Assembly (NCBI GenBank): GCA_965262395.1
Contig: OZ253531.1
Coordinates: 930,001-994,000 of the forward strand
Direction: 5' to 3'
Length of the DNA stretch: 64,000 nt
Source of the DNA: CBDHFF01 sp965262395
GTDB lineage: Bacteria; Pseudomonadota; Alphaproteobacteria; Rickettsiales; Anaplasmataceae
The translations under genes and the position numbers were made by a program. This document shows, in pieces, positions 38,384 to 46,646 of this stretch (position 1 is its first letter; each line of letters starts with the position of its first letter). The notes under the pieces are model-generated. The model saw only the letters and a list, made by a program, of their open reading frames with translations. It made no database searches and was not told the origin of the DNA.

Positions 38384-38421
38384 AAGTCTGGCAAGAAAGA
38401 AATTCTTTTAAAACCAGACTT
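38384..38421 (-). terminator. 8-bp inverted repeat between two GTA-block genes
   Basis: AAGTCTGG (38384-38391) and CCAGACTT (38414-38421) pair around a 22-nt loop that is itself partly self-complementary. It lies in the 214-bp gap between the small tail-block gene ending at 38463 and the DUF2460 gene. No T run follows on the minus strand, so terminator function is uncertain. Confidence 0.35.
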
Positions 38422-38462
38422 AAAAAATATTAATATTAGTTTTTAATATATATAAAACCTTA

Positions 38463-38897
38463 TTAGTAAGGCCCAGAATCAAGAAAATTTATACGTGAAG
38501 CTTCATCTAAGGTTTCTTGTAGCATATGAACTCCAACAGAAACCGAAAAAGTCACAGGATTATTGAAGTCTGTATTAATCCTTGTATAACGCAGCTGATT
38601 GCCAGATATCTTTTTTAATGCGACAAGAAGTGTATTACTAAAAAGATCATATGCATATTCTGCATTATCCCTCGCCGCAGAAATAATAATATGAATACTT
38701 TGATCATCTGGCACATAATAAGTAAAAGGAGATGGACTATTACCATCATTATTCAGAGAATGTCCCTGAAGATAAGGAGAGAAAAAAGGCATACCTTGTT
38801 GCCCAACATTCATCTTCTCTATTGCATTTATTGCAAGAGTAGAAAAATATTGTAAAAAACCAACAAGACCGCTATAATCAACGTAGCCATGAGCCAT
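38463..38897 (-). CDS. GTA-block small protein A, unknown
   Basis: The ATG at 38897 gives 144 residues (the frame is open to a TTG four codons upstream). No known domain is recognised. It shares a layout with the next two genes upstream: an amphipathic start, a central hydrophobic strand (HIIISAARDNAEYAYDLF), a helix ending LLVALKKISG, an aromatic QLRYTRI segment and a C-terminal helix around HMLQETL. The three look like very divergent relatives of one another. Its position between terminase and the DUF2460 gene suggests a virion or tail-related role. Confidence 0.7.
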   Translation of the reverse strand: MAHGYVDYSGLVGFLQYFSTLAINAIEKMNVGQQGMPFFSPYLQGHSLNNDGNSPSPFTYYVPDDQSIHIIISAARDNAEYAYDLFSNTLLVALKKISGNQLRYTRINTDFNNPVTFSVSVGVHMLQETLDEASRINFLDSGPY

Positions 38898-39129
38898 AAT
38901 AATACCCAAAAATAAAATTTATTTTATATCATAAAACACTATGCGTAGCAAGGAAAATGACTACAACATATGTTAAATAGATGATGTTAATAACATCTTA
39001 TCGTTACAAATAAACGAAACAGTCTAATCTTCTATATAAAACAAGAAAATTAGACGCTAAACTAGGTTAGATAACAGATGTTATCAGCAAATTAAAATAC
39101 TATTACAATCAATCAATTTTAATTTTACA

Positions 39130-39525
39130 TTAAAAATAAATAGCCCTCAAAGCAGGCAATAACATATGACTATGAGTAATAGCAGCGGCAAGAGTATACT
39201 CATTTTCCATAGCTATATATCTATAGTATTGAATCTCCCCATTAGTAGCTCTAGACAATTTGCTAAGAACCATCTCTTCAAACTGATCCCAAATATGTTC
39301 TTTAGCACCACTGATAGCCATAACTACAGGTACATATCCATGAGCAGGCTCAGTTACAAGAGGATTAGCCACATTATTGTGCTCTACTATAACATCTGGG
39401 AAATATGTGAATGTGCTCCCCACCCCTCTAGGAAGATTATTATTATTAAAATACTGCATAAAACCCTCAACAACTTCCCTTAATAAAATAAGCTCTTGTT
39501 TTGGTTGATAATAAGCATCGGCCAC
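39130..39525 (-). CDS. GTA-block small protein B, unknown
   Basis: A 131-residue product starting at GTG with GGAG seven bases upstream. It shows VPVVMAISGAKEHIWDQFEE, then a helix VLSKLSRATNG, then EIQYYRYIAMENEYT and a C-terminal THSHMLLPALRAI, paralleling protein A segment by segment. No family is recognised. The N-terminal half has a Pro/Asn-rich region where proteins A and C also have their variable part. Confidence 0.7.
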   Translation of the reverse strand: MADAYYQPKQELILLREVVEGFMQYFNNNNLPRGVGSTFTYFPDVIVEHNNVANPLVTEPAHGYVPVVMAISGAKEHIWDQFEEMVLSKLSRATNGEIQYYRYIAMENEYTLAAAITHSHMLLPALRAIYF

Positions 39526-39859
39526 AATAAAACTCCATGAAATATATTAAATGACGGTCACCATAACATAAAAAATGAACTATTACAATACAAATTGACC
39601 TCTAATAACTAAGATAATAATGACAATTTATACTCATTTATTAAAAATTATTATAATATGAAAATTATAAAGAACCAGACAACATTACGTTCATTCTTAA
39701 AACTGATACAGTTAAACAGAATTTGATCAAATTAAATTTCTAATAAATTAAACCTACACCTGATAAGCCTATTATCACAGAATTTATTCAAAATTGAAAT
39801 CATGTATATAACCACAAAGCATCACAGTCCCACGCAAGATACATAAAGCTGCTAAACCA
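39526..39859. other. 334-bp spacer inside the GTA block
   Basis: I see no credible gene, tRNA or repeat here. The sequence is very AT-rich and separates small proteins B and C. Long spacers of 200-330 bp are a feature of this block (also at 38249-38462, 38898-39129 and 43231-43523), unlike the tight spacing of typical GTA clusters, and may carry separate promoters. Confidence 0.5.
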
Positions 39860-40315
39860 TTATCTCCAGAACTGAAAAATGCCATCTGCAATTGCTCTCT
39901 CTAGGATTTCGACCAAACTTCCATTATCATCCAATACAGTGAAAGCAAGATCAGCATGAGAGAATCCTCCCATTTCCCGATAATCAAACCAGCCACCTGC
40001 ATACTCAGCCTTATTCAAATTTTCAAGAATATTCTTATTTACAAAATGAAAAATCGCGTCTCTATACTCTGGTAACACAAATATATGAATTTTCATATTA
40101 TAAACATTACCCCGGAAAGCAGGAATTACCATTGGATTAGTCAATGGTTTGCCAAACTGGTCAACCAGACCATCAGCTACAAGCTGCTCTTTAGTAAGAA
40201 AAGGACTCGGCTCACCAACTTGAGTTCTCATAGAATCAATATGACACATAGCGTTATGTAATATCATATGAAACATACTAGCTGAAGCGTTAGCTTCTGG
40301 TGTAACATCTTGCAT
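39860..40315 (-). CDS. GTA-block small protein C, unknown
   Basis: A 151-residue protein with ATG at 40315 behind a weak GATGAG. It follows the same plan as proteins A and B: a helical start (MFHMILHNAMCHIDSM), a Pro-rich middle, a strand MKIHIFVLPEYRDAIFHFVN, a helix ILENLNKAEY, GGWFDYREMGGFSHADLAFT and a C-terminal helix LVEILERAIADG. No family is recognised. It begins 76 bp after the terminase stop, on the same strand. Confidence 0.7.
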   Translation of the reverse strand: MQDVTPEANASASMFHMILHNAMCHIDSMRTQVGEPSPFLTKEQLVADGLVDQFGKPLTNPMVIPAFRGNVYNMKIHIFVLPEYRDAIFHFVNKNILENLNKAEYAGGWFDYREMGGFSHADLAFTVLDDNGSLVEILERAIADGIFQFWR

Positions 40316-40391
40316 AACTCATCTCATGAAATATATATATATATACTGCTGTGTGTGTATCATGACATGCTCTATATGTCAAGGATGATCA

Positions 40392-41795
40392 TTACAATAA
40401 TTCTATTTTACAAGCATTATTCTTAGTCACCCACTCCAATGCTTGCACTAAACTATCTACCTGATCATCATGTTTAACCTGAGGAAAGGATAAAATTTCA
40501 TCTTCTAATGCCCCCAACCACCCCTTATGAGTTGGTAAATATAATCTACCCGCCTCTATAATAGGAAGAATAGCATAAAATCTGGTTATTTTATCATATT
40601 TTGGTATGACTGGTATTATAGAAAGCATACTATTCACTGAGAAATGCTGAATTAGCTGCTGCCCACTTGCTTTATTTTCAATCAATATTGAGTCTGCATC
40701 CCAACGTCTAGACAGTTTTTGTACCTCCTTAACTAGATCATCGTATATTAATTTATCACGAAATACATCAATTAAATAAAAGTTATTATTATATATAACC
40801 CATGTAGTACAAACACTGAAATCACTAGACTCATTATTAGAATTTGCAGTGTCCCAACTTTGAAGTACAAAATTATCTTTATAATCAATCGTTGTATCAT
40901 AAAAATTCAACCAAGATCTTTTTAACATATTATTTTCACAGATCAGTGGGTCTTGTTGATATTGCGCAGCAAATCCATATGAACCTAATTCAACTTTTGC
41001 TAACTCAATTTCTTTTTGCCCCTCTCGTGCAGCTTGAAGAAATTCCCCTTCTTTTCGCATATAAACATTATTACAAAAAGAAAATGATTGATCATTTTTA
41101 GCAACTGCAGGTAAATCAATATGAGTCCAGGCCTCTCCGTACTTAGATAAAATATATCCTACTAAATCATTTTGATGCAAGCGACTCATCACAATAATGA
41201 TTACACCTTCTTTTTTATTATTCAACCTATTAACAAAAGTTTGCTCAAACCAATTAATTATATTATCTCTATAAACCTTGCTTGATGCTTGCAAAGGACT
41301 AAGTGGATCATCTAATATTAAAACATCACCACCTTCACCTGTAAGAGTGCCGCCCACAGAGGTTGCAAGTCTAAATCCATTATAGGTAGTCTGGAATTTA
41401 TATTTTTCATTCTGTCCAATGAATAATTTTACATCTGGAAAAGCATTTTTGTACCAGTCAGATTGAATAATTAACCTGCTATCTAAGGAATGCTTAATGC
41501 TAAGCTTCTGTGAATAACTTGCAACAATAACTTTCTTTCTAGGGTCTCTTCCTATTAACCAAGAAGGAAAACTAACACTTATACAAGTAGATTTTAAATA
41601 ACGTGGCGGTATATTAACAATCAACCTCTTAGTGCCACCTTTTTTATAAATCAAGTCATATAAACTATCTGCCAATAAATCTATATGCCAATTATGACAA
41701 AATTTTGTGCCTGGAGATAAAGTATAAAATGATTTATGAAAAAAACTAGATAAATCCGTTCTTAACAAGGAATCTACAATTTGTGTATTTGACAT
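40392..41795 (-). CDS. phage terminase large subunit
   Basis: The motor and nuclease that packages DNA into heads. The 467-residue protein has a Walker A variant IPPRYLKSTCISV (about 63-75), a Walker B VLILDDPLSP (about 156-165), and an RNase H-like nuclease domain with SWDTANSNNESSDF near 315-328, ILIENKASGQQ and HDDQVDSLVQAL near 450. The PPRxxKS type belongs to the TIGR01630 group, whereas the Rhodobacter GTA terminase has a GRGAGKT-type loop. No small subunit lies beside it. The ATG lacks a clear ribosome site, unlike the neighbouring tail genes. Confidence 0.93.
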   Translation of the reverse strand: MSNTQIVDSLLRTDLSSFFHKSFYTLSPGTKFCHNWHIDLLADSLYDLIYKKGGTKRLIVNIPPRYLKSTCISVSFPSWLIGRDPRKKVIVASYSQKLSIKHSLDSRLIIQSDWYKNAFPDVKLFIGQNEKYKFQTTYNGFRLATSVGGTLTGEGGDVLILDDPLSPLQASSKVYRDNIINWFEQTFVNRLNNKKEGVIIIVMSRLHQNDLVGYILSKYGEAWTHIDLPAVAKNDQSFSFCNNVYMRKEGEFLQAAREGQKEIELAKVELGSYGFAAQYQQDPLICENNMLKRSWLNFYDTTIDYKDNFVLQSWDTANSNNESSDFSVCTTWVIYNNNFYLIDVFRDKLIYDDLVKEVQKLSRRWDADSILIENKASGQQLIQHFSVNSMLSIIPVIPKYDKITRFYAILPIIEAGRLYLPTHKGWLGALEDEILSFPQVKHDDQVDSLVQALEWVTKNNACKIELL

Positions 41796-41830
41796 GATGT
41801 TGTACTAGAATAATTTTACTTAAATTAAAT

Positions 41831-42220
41831 TTAAGAATATACAACTTCACCAGAACTTAATATATTCATTGAGAATGATTCTTCTTTCTTATATTCACTG
41901 TCTCGTTCATACGAATCTATAACAAAACTTCCTTCTAGAGTATCTCCATTAGTAAACCTTACTCTACAACGTAAAACCCTATCTTCAAAAATTGAATCTT
42001 TGAGCAATACATCTGCAGATGTATTTAAGAAAACACCTGATATTTGAATTCTAATTCTTTTTTCTCCAGAGCTATGATTGTAGGATCGCCAATCATTATT
42101 ACCAACAGAATTAATAGCTGTTTTACGTGTATTGACTAAATATCTCATCTTTAAAATACTACCAATATTAATATAACTATTGGTAGTATTGCTATACACG
42201 TCTAATAAATTATAATTCAT
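41831..42220 (-). CDS. major tail tube protein, TP901-1 type (GTA g9-like)
   Basis: Builds the tail tube. The 129-residue protein has a beta-rich pattern with the family sequence around WRSYNHSSGEKRIRIQISGVF and FTNGDTLEGSFVIDSYER. The ATG at 42220 is preceded by GTGAGGTGATT, where GAGG is the ribosome site; an upstream in-frame GTG is part of that site and unlikely to be used. It lies 14 bp after the tail terminator gene and just before terminase. Confidence 0.87.
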   Translation of the reverse strand: MNYNLLDVYSNTTNSYINIGSILKMRYLVNTRKTAINSVGNNDWRSYNHSSGEKRIRIQISGVFLNTSADVLLKDSIFEDRVLRCRVRFTNGDTLEGSFVIDSYERDSEYKKEESFSMNILSSGEVVYS

Positions 42221-42234
42221 AATCACCTCACGTT

Positions 42235-42630
42235 TTATACAGATTCTTCAATCAGTATTTGAATGTTGAAACTAATATTATATAGCCTTCCATTTTGTCT
42301 AATCCTTATATCATTTGGTGATACATTTTTTACTATCAACGATGGCAAACTAATATTCAGGTTAGCTAAAAAAGTGCTGATATTAGCTATGAAATCAGCG
42401 ACTTGATAAAAATCAGCTGCTTCCAAAACAAGATTACCTAAAAATGATATTTCATATCGAGAACGTGATAAAGTTGATTTATCATTCACAGAAGAAAGCA
42501 TGATAGTTAAATATGGATCGGCTCTACTATCTGGTAAATACGAATAAACTGCATTCAAACCTGAAATATCATTATTCAAAGTATTAATTATTGTACTTTG
42601 TAATGCATTAATATAATTGGAATTTTGCAT
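42235..42630 (-). CDS. DUF3168 tail terminator protein (GTA g8-like)
   Basis: DUF3168 proteins cap the tail tube at the head side. The 131-residue product has YLPDSRADPYLTIMLS, SRSRYEISFLGNLVLEA and a C-terminal beta pair GRLYNISFNIQILIEE. The ATG follows TAGGAGATT. It lies 18 bp after the head-tail adaptor gene. The g7 stopper that normally separates g6 and g8 is absent. Confidence 0.85.
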   Translation of the reverse strand: MQNSNYINALQSTIINTLNNDISGLNAVYSYLPDSRADPYLTIMLSSVNDKSTLSRSRYEISFLGNLVLEAADFYQVADFIANISTFLANLNISLPSLIVKNVSPNDIRIRQNGRLYNISFNIQILIEESV

Positions 42631-42648
42631 ATAATCTCCTATAATTTA

Positions 42649-43230
42649 TTAAAGTAATATACTAAATTCCTTGAATTGACGGTATAGAGCATGACTTCTA
42701 TTTAATACTTCGCCACCTAAGATTTCACTTCTGTTATAATAGGCCATGGATACATGATGTAAGATTCCTTCTTTAATGGAATAAGGGATATTATCTCTAT
42801 TGGCATAACCAGTATTATAGATTATTTCAAATCTATCCGCATAAATGTTATTGCTAAAAATCAAATATTCTCCAAATTCTAAATAATAATTATCAGAGCT
42901 AATAGTACTACGAACATTCCCATGAAACATATCAACTCTTTCAATACTTTCAATTGGACCATAAGAAAGCATGACTCTTTTTGGTAAAAAACCATATCTT
43001 CCTTCTGACCATTGTTGTGGCATTAATGATCTTCTCATATACCATTCTGCGTATTCTGTAGCCATAGATATTAAATTATTTAACAATGAATCTTCTGCTA
43101 TATTAGATAAACTAATACGCAAAAAACTTTTAACCTCATCAAGCGTTATAGCTCCTTCTATAGGAGCATTACTACGCCTTAAAATCGGCTCTATCTTATT
43201 AGCTCGACAATTATTATGAAAATATAGCAT
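42649..43230 (-). CDS. head-tail connector / adaptor protein (GTA g6-like)
   Basis: The helical adaptor that binds under the portal. The 193-residue protein has APIEGAITLDEVKSFLRIS near residues 18-36, TEYAEWYMRRSLMPQQW near 65-81, YGPIESIERV, and YNTGYANRDNIPYSIKEGIL near 138-157, typical of the gp6-like/phiE125 gp8 family. A strong TAAGGAGGGA ribosome site precedes the ATG. Confidence 0.9.
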   Translation of the reverse strand: MLYFHNNCRANKIEPILRRSNAPIEGAITLDEVKSFLRISLSNIAEDSLLNNLISMATEYAEWYMRRSLMPQQWSEGRYGFLPKRVMLSYGPIESIERVDMFHGNVRSTISSDNYYLEFGEYLIFSNNIYADRFEIIYNTGYANRDNIPYSIKEGILHHVSMAYYNRSEILGGEVLNRSHALYRQFKEFSILL

Positions 43231-43468
43231 AATATATCCCTCCTTATCATCAAAAATGATAATAAATTAATATTTGTTAAGAAAAATGAATTAAAACAGC
43301 TTGAGATAGCTAATTAATAGAAATTATAGAATATAAGGAAAATAAGCTATGTAGCCATTCTATGCCATAATTAATATAATCTGAAATTAAAGCAGGCAAT
43401 ATAAAAAGGAACTTATTTTTCTCAAAAAAAATATAAGTCACTTTATTTTCTAGATATTTAAAGAAAAT

Positions 43469-43495
43469 TTTTATACACTTTTTAAGTGTATAAAA
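43469..43495. terminator. 12-bp perfect hairpin in the GTA block
   Basis: TTTTATACACTT (43469-43480) and AAGTGTATAAAA (43484-43495) pair with a 3-nt loop. It lies 29 bp after the stop of the coiled-coil protein and well upstream of the adaptor gene. It is a good candidate for a minus-strand terminator, though the T run after it is part of the stem; a binding palindrome is also possible. Confidence 0.5.
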
Positions 43496-43523
43496 TATAT
43501 TAATAACTAATAAGTTATATTAA

Positions 43524-43952
43524 TTATATGTTTCTATTACTATTTCCTATATTGGAAACTAAATCTGATAACGATTGATTGAAGCTTAAACCACCACGAC
43601 TAGGCAAAGAATTCACCCCTTGCCTAATTGTTGCTGATAAAAGGCTATTTATACTATAATTTCCATTATTATATGCATCTCCAAAGAACTCAGATAAGTT
43701 ACTATTGCCAGTTTGTTCGTATATATAATTCTGAAAATCAGCAACACTTCTACTTTGTATTTGTTGCAATGTATTAGTTATTTCATTTTGTATAACCAAC
43801 TGGAAGTTAACTCTATTATCAGCAATTAATGAAGTGATCTGAGAAGAAAAATTATCTATAGAAGAAGTAATAATATTATTTACATCTTGACTAAATCTGT
43901 CTAGCGCACCATTTAAAGCATTAATTTGCTCCTGCGCATTTGAACTCTCCAT
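43524..43952 (-). CDS. coiled-coil protein at head of GTA block, possible small tape measure
   Basis: A 142-residue polar, Asn/Ser/Gln-rich protein with no membrane segment or cysteine. The N-terminal part EQINALNGALDRFSQDVNNI resembles the beginning of the short GTA tape-measure (g11) proteins, and the C-terminal part is Gly/Ser/Asn-rich like theirs. The homology is not certain. It is first in the minus-strand tail block, separated from the adaptor gene by a hairpin, and divergent from dapA. The ATG lacks a strong ribosome site. Confidence 0.6.
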   Translation of the reverse strand: MESSNAQEQINALNGALDRFSQDVNNIITSSIDNFSSQITSLIADNRVNFQLVIQNEITNTLQQIQSRSVADFQNYIYEQTGNSNLSEFFGDAYNNGNYSINSLLSATIRQGVNSLPSRGGLSFNQSLSDLVSNIGNSNRNI

Positions 43953-44102
43953 ACAGCCATTATCTATATTGTTTCATTACAAATCTTATATTAATCATTG
44001 TAAATATAGCTCGGAAGCAATTTTTATATAAAAACAAATTTTATCTTCAAATATCTAAATATATATGCTATCCTGCATTAATATATTAGAAATAGAATAA
44101 AT

Positions 44103-44987
44103 ATGCACGATATTAACGGGGCTATAACTGCTCTCATTACACCATTTGATAATAATAATAAAGTTGATATTGAATCGTTATCTGATTTGGTATCGTGGCA
44201 AATAAACGAAGGAATACATGGGTTACTTCCTTGTGGTACAACAGGTGAAATCTCCACTTTATCACAAGAAGAATACAAATTAATAGTAAAAACCTGTACT
44301 ACCGTCGCAAACAAAAGAGTGCCTGTAATAGTTGGTGCTGGCTCTAATGATACCTATAAAGTAATAAATATGACTAATGAAAGTAGTAAATTAGGAGCAG
44401 ATGCAGTATTAGTGGTTACACCATTTTATAATAAACCAACTCAAGATTGTATATATGAACATTTTAAAATTATACATGATAACACATCCTTGCCAATAAT
44501 TGTATACGATATACCCAGCAGAACATCTGTAGCTATTGAAAACCATACACTGATAAGAATTTCTGCCTTAAAAAAAATAATAGGTATTAAAGATGCTACT
44601 GCCCTAATAACCAGGCCATTGGATCTTAAAAATAAAATTAAAAATGATTTCACTTGGCTCTCAGGCAACGATGATTCTTCTTTAGCTTTAAATTTATATG
44701 GAGGAAAAGGGTGTATATCAGTATTATCCAATATATTTCCTAAGCTATGCGCAAAAATGCAAGAATTATCATTAAAAGGCAAACATATAGAAGCAGTAAC
44801 AATATATAAAAAATTACATCATTTTAATGATGTATTATTTAAAGAAACTAATCCAATTCCTATAAAATGGGCATTGCATAAATTACGAAATTATAAGCCA
44901 TTGCTTAGAAGACCATTAAAAGAGGCATCTCCTGAATTACAAAACGCAATAAATATAGCACTAGAGGATTATTTATATACTGATTGA
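44103..44987 (+). CDS. dapA: 4-hydroxy-tetrahydrodipicolinate synthase
   Basis: First committed step of the diaminopimelate pathway, supplying peptidoglycan cross-link residues. The 294-residue TIM barrel has GLLPCGTTGEISTLS (about 40-54), VGAGSNDT, the catalytic tyrosine in VYDIPSRT (about 134-141) and the Schiff-base lysine in GIKDAT (about 162-167). The stop abuts the stop of the convergent obgE with no bases between. Confidence 0.96.
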   Translation: MHDINGAITALITPFDNNNKVDIESLSDLVSWQINEGIHGLLPCGTTGEISTLSQEEYKLIVKTCTTVANKRVPVIVGAGSNDTYKVINMTNESSKLGADAVLVVTPFYNKPTQDCIYEHFKIIHDNTSLPIIVYDIPSRTSVAIENHTLIRISALKKIIGIKDATALITRPLDLKNKIKNDFTWLSGNDDSSLALNLYGGKGCISVLSNIFPKLCAKMQELSLKGKHIEAVTIYKKLHHFNDVLFKETNPIPIKWALHKLRNYKPLLRRPLKEASPELQNAINIALEDYLYTD

Positions 44988-45983
44988 TTAATTATTAAGT
45001 AATTTATATATGTCATGAAGTAACAATTCTGTCGTTTTAAACTCTGAAATATTAACAGTATAAACCTTTTTTCCTGTATGTTGTGATAGCAGATTTATTT
45101 TGTCACTCAAATGTTCCTTATCATTTATTAAGTCACACCTACTTAACAACACAAATTCTTCTTTTTCAAGTAAATCAGCGGCATATTCACTAAGTTCATT
45201 TCGAATCATCTTATATGCCAAAACGACATCATCATGCAAAGAATCAACTAAATGTACTAAGACTTTACACCTTTCAATGTGTTTCAAAAATTTATCTCCT
45301 AATCCTATTCCTTCACTTGCTCCCTCTATTAATCCAGGAATATCAGCCATTACAAAGCCATTATATCCTATATCAACAACCCCAAGATTTGGATATAAAG
45401 TAGTAAAAGGATAGTCGGCAATCTTGGGATGAGCGTTAGTACACCTAGCAAGTAAAGTAGATTTACCTGCGTTAGGCATGCCAATTAATCCAACATCAGA
45501 TAAGATCTTTAAACTTAGAACTAACAAAAGTTTTTCTCTACTTTCTCCTTTAGTCACATGTCTTGGCGTCTGATTAATAGAACTTTTAAAAGTATTGTTA
45601 CCCATACCACCAGCGCCACCTTCAGCAATTAAAAATTCTTGTCCATCTTGATTAAGGTCAACTATTAGAGACATATTTTCATTAAAAATTTGAGTACCCA
45701 ATGGGACATAAAGATACAAACTATCCCCAGAAGAGCCAGTTTTATTTTTACTGGAGCCAGCACTACCATTCTTGGCCTTAAAATGCCTTTTAAAACGAAA
45801 ATAACCAAGTGTATTTAAACCTTTTTTTGAACGAAGGAAAATATCTCCACCTCGTCCACCATTGCCGCCATCAGGACCACCAAATTCAACAAATTTCTCT
45901 CTACGAAAGGAAAGACAGCCATCACCACCACTACCAGCAGCTATCTCAATCTTAACTTCATCTATAAAATTATTCAGAGACAT
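44988..45983 (-). CDS. obgE: Obg family GTPase
   Basis: Ribosome-associated GTPase for 50S maturation and stress control. The 331-residue product has the glycine-rich Obg fold (GGDGCLSFRREKFVEFGGPD near 19-38) and then the G domain: G1 GMPNAGKST near 165, G3 DIPGLIEGAS near 213. The G4 position reads LLSRCDLI rather than the usual NKxD, a change from the textbook motif. The C-terminal Obg domain is short. It follows rplU and rpmA in the common rplU-rpmA-obgE order. Confidence 0.96.
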   Translation of the reverse strand: MSLNNFIDEVKIEIAAGSGGDGCLSFRREKFVEFGGPDGGNGGRGGDIFLRSKKGLNTLGYFRFKRHFKAKNGSAGSSKNKTGSSGDSLYLYVPLGTQIFNENMSLIVDLNQDGQEFLIAEGGAGGMGNNTFKSSINQTPRHVTKGESREKLLLVLSLKILSDVGLIGMPNAGKSTLLARCTNAHPKIADYPFTTLYPNLGVVDIGYNGFVMADIPGLIEGASEGIGLGDKFLKHIERCKVLVHLVDSLHDDVVLAYKMIRNELSEYAADLLEKEEFVLLSRCDLINDKEHLSDKINLLSQHTGKKVYTVNISEFKTTELLLHDIYKLLNN

Positions 45984-45991
45984 GAATATAA

Positions 45992-46249
45992 TTACTGTAT
46001 AGCATTAACACCAACATAGGTTTTATTTTTTCTGCCCTTTTTAAAAAAAACAGTACCATCTATAAGAGAAAAAACTGTATGATCACGTCCTAATCCAACA
46101 TTTTCTGCAATCATATACTTAGTACCACGCTGTCTAATAATTATGGACCCAGCACGAACATATTCATCACCAAATTTCTTCAAACCAAGTCTCCGTCCAG
46201 CCGAATCTCTACCATTCCTGGAACTACCACCAGCTTTTTTAGTAGCCAT
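45992..46249 (-). CDS. rpmA: 50S ribosomal protein L27
   Basis: An 85-residue L27 with ATKKAGGSSRNGRDSAGRRL at the N terminus and RQRGTKYMIAENVGLGRDHT in the middle, both canonical. The N-terminal tail reaches the peptidyl transferase centre. The ATG is preceded by GGAGAGAT. It lies 11 bp after rplU and 8 bp before obgE. Confidence 0.98.
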   Translation of the reverse strand: MATKKAGGSSRNGRDSAGRRLGLKKFGDEYVRAGSIIIRQRGTKYMIAENVGLGRDHTVFSLIDGTVFFKKGRKNKTYVGVNAIQ

Positions 46250-46260
46250 AAAATCTCTCC

Positions 46261-46569
46261 TTAACTAGTTATGATACCGCTAATTTTAAGAACAGTTACA
46301 AACTGTCTATGTCCATTTTTCCTTCTATAATTTTTTCTTCTTTTTTTCTTAAAAATAATAACTTTTTTATCTTTCTTTTGTTCCAAAACTTTGGCTTCTA
46401 CTTTAACACCAGATGGATTATGCGAAACATTCCCACTTTCATCAACAAAAAGTAAAACATCACCAAAAACAATCATAGACCCCACATCTCCAGGTGTTCT
46501 TTCCACCTTAACTACGGATCCCTTTTCTACATTATATTGTTTGCCACCAGAACGAATTACCACCTGCAT
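46261..46569 (-). CDS. rplU: 50S ribosomal protein L21
   Basis: A 102-residue L21, with VIRSGGKQYNVEKGSVVKVE at the N terminus and the basic KKKRRKNYRRKNGHRQ segment near 77-92. It heads the rplU-rpmA-obgE operon. Confidence 0.98.
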   Translation of the reverse strand: MQVVIRSGGKQYNVEKGSVVKVERTPGDVGSMIVFGDVLLFVDESGNVSHNPSGVKVEAKVLEQKKDKKVIIFKKKRRKNYRRKNGHRQFVTVLKISGIITS

Positions 46570-46646
46570 AAAAACTCAACATTACTTACTGTTATCCAGC
46601 TGATAATAAGATATTGTTCTTACTCTGTCAACCGATAAATATATAG

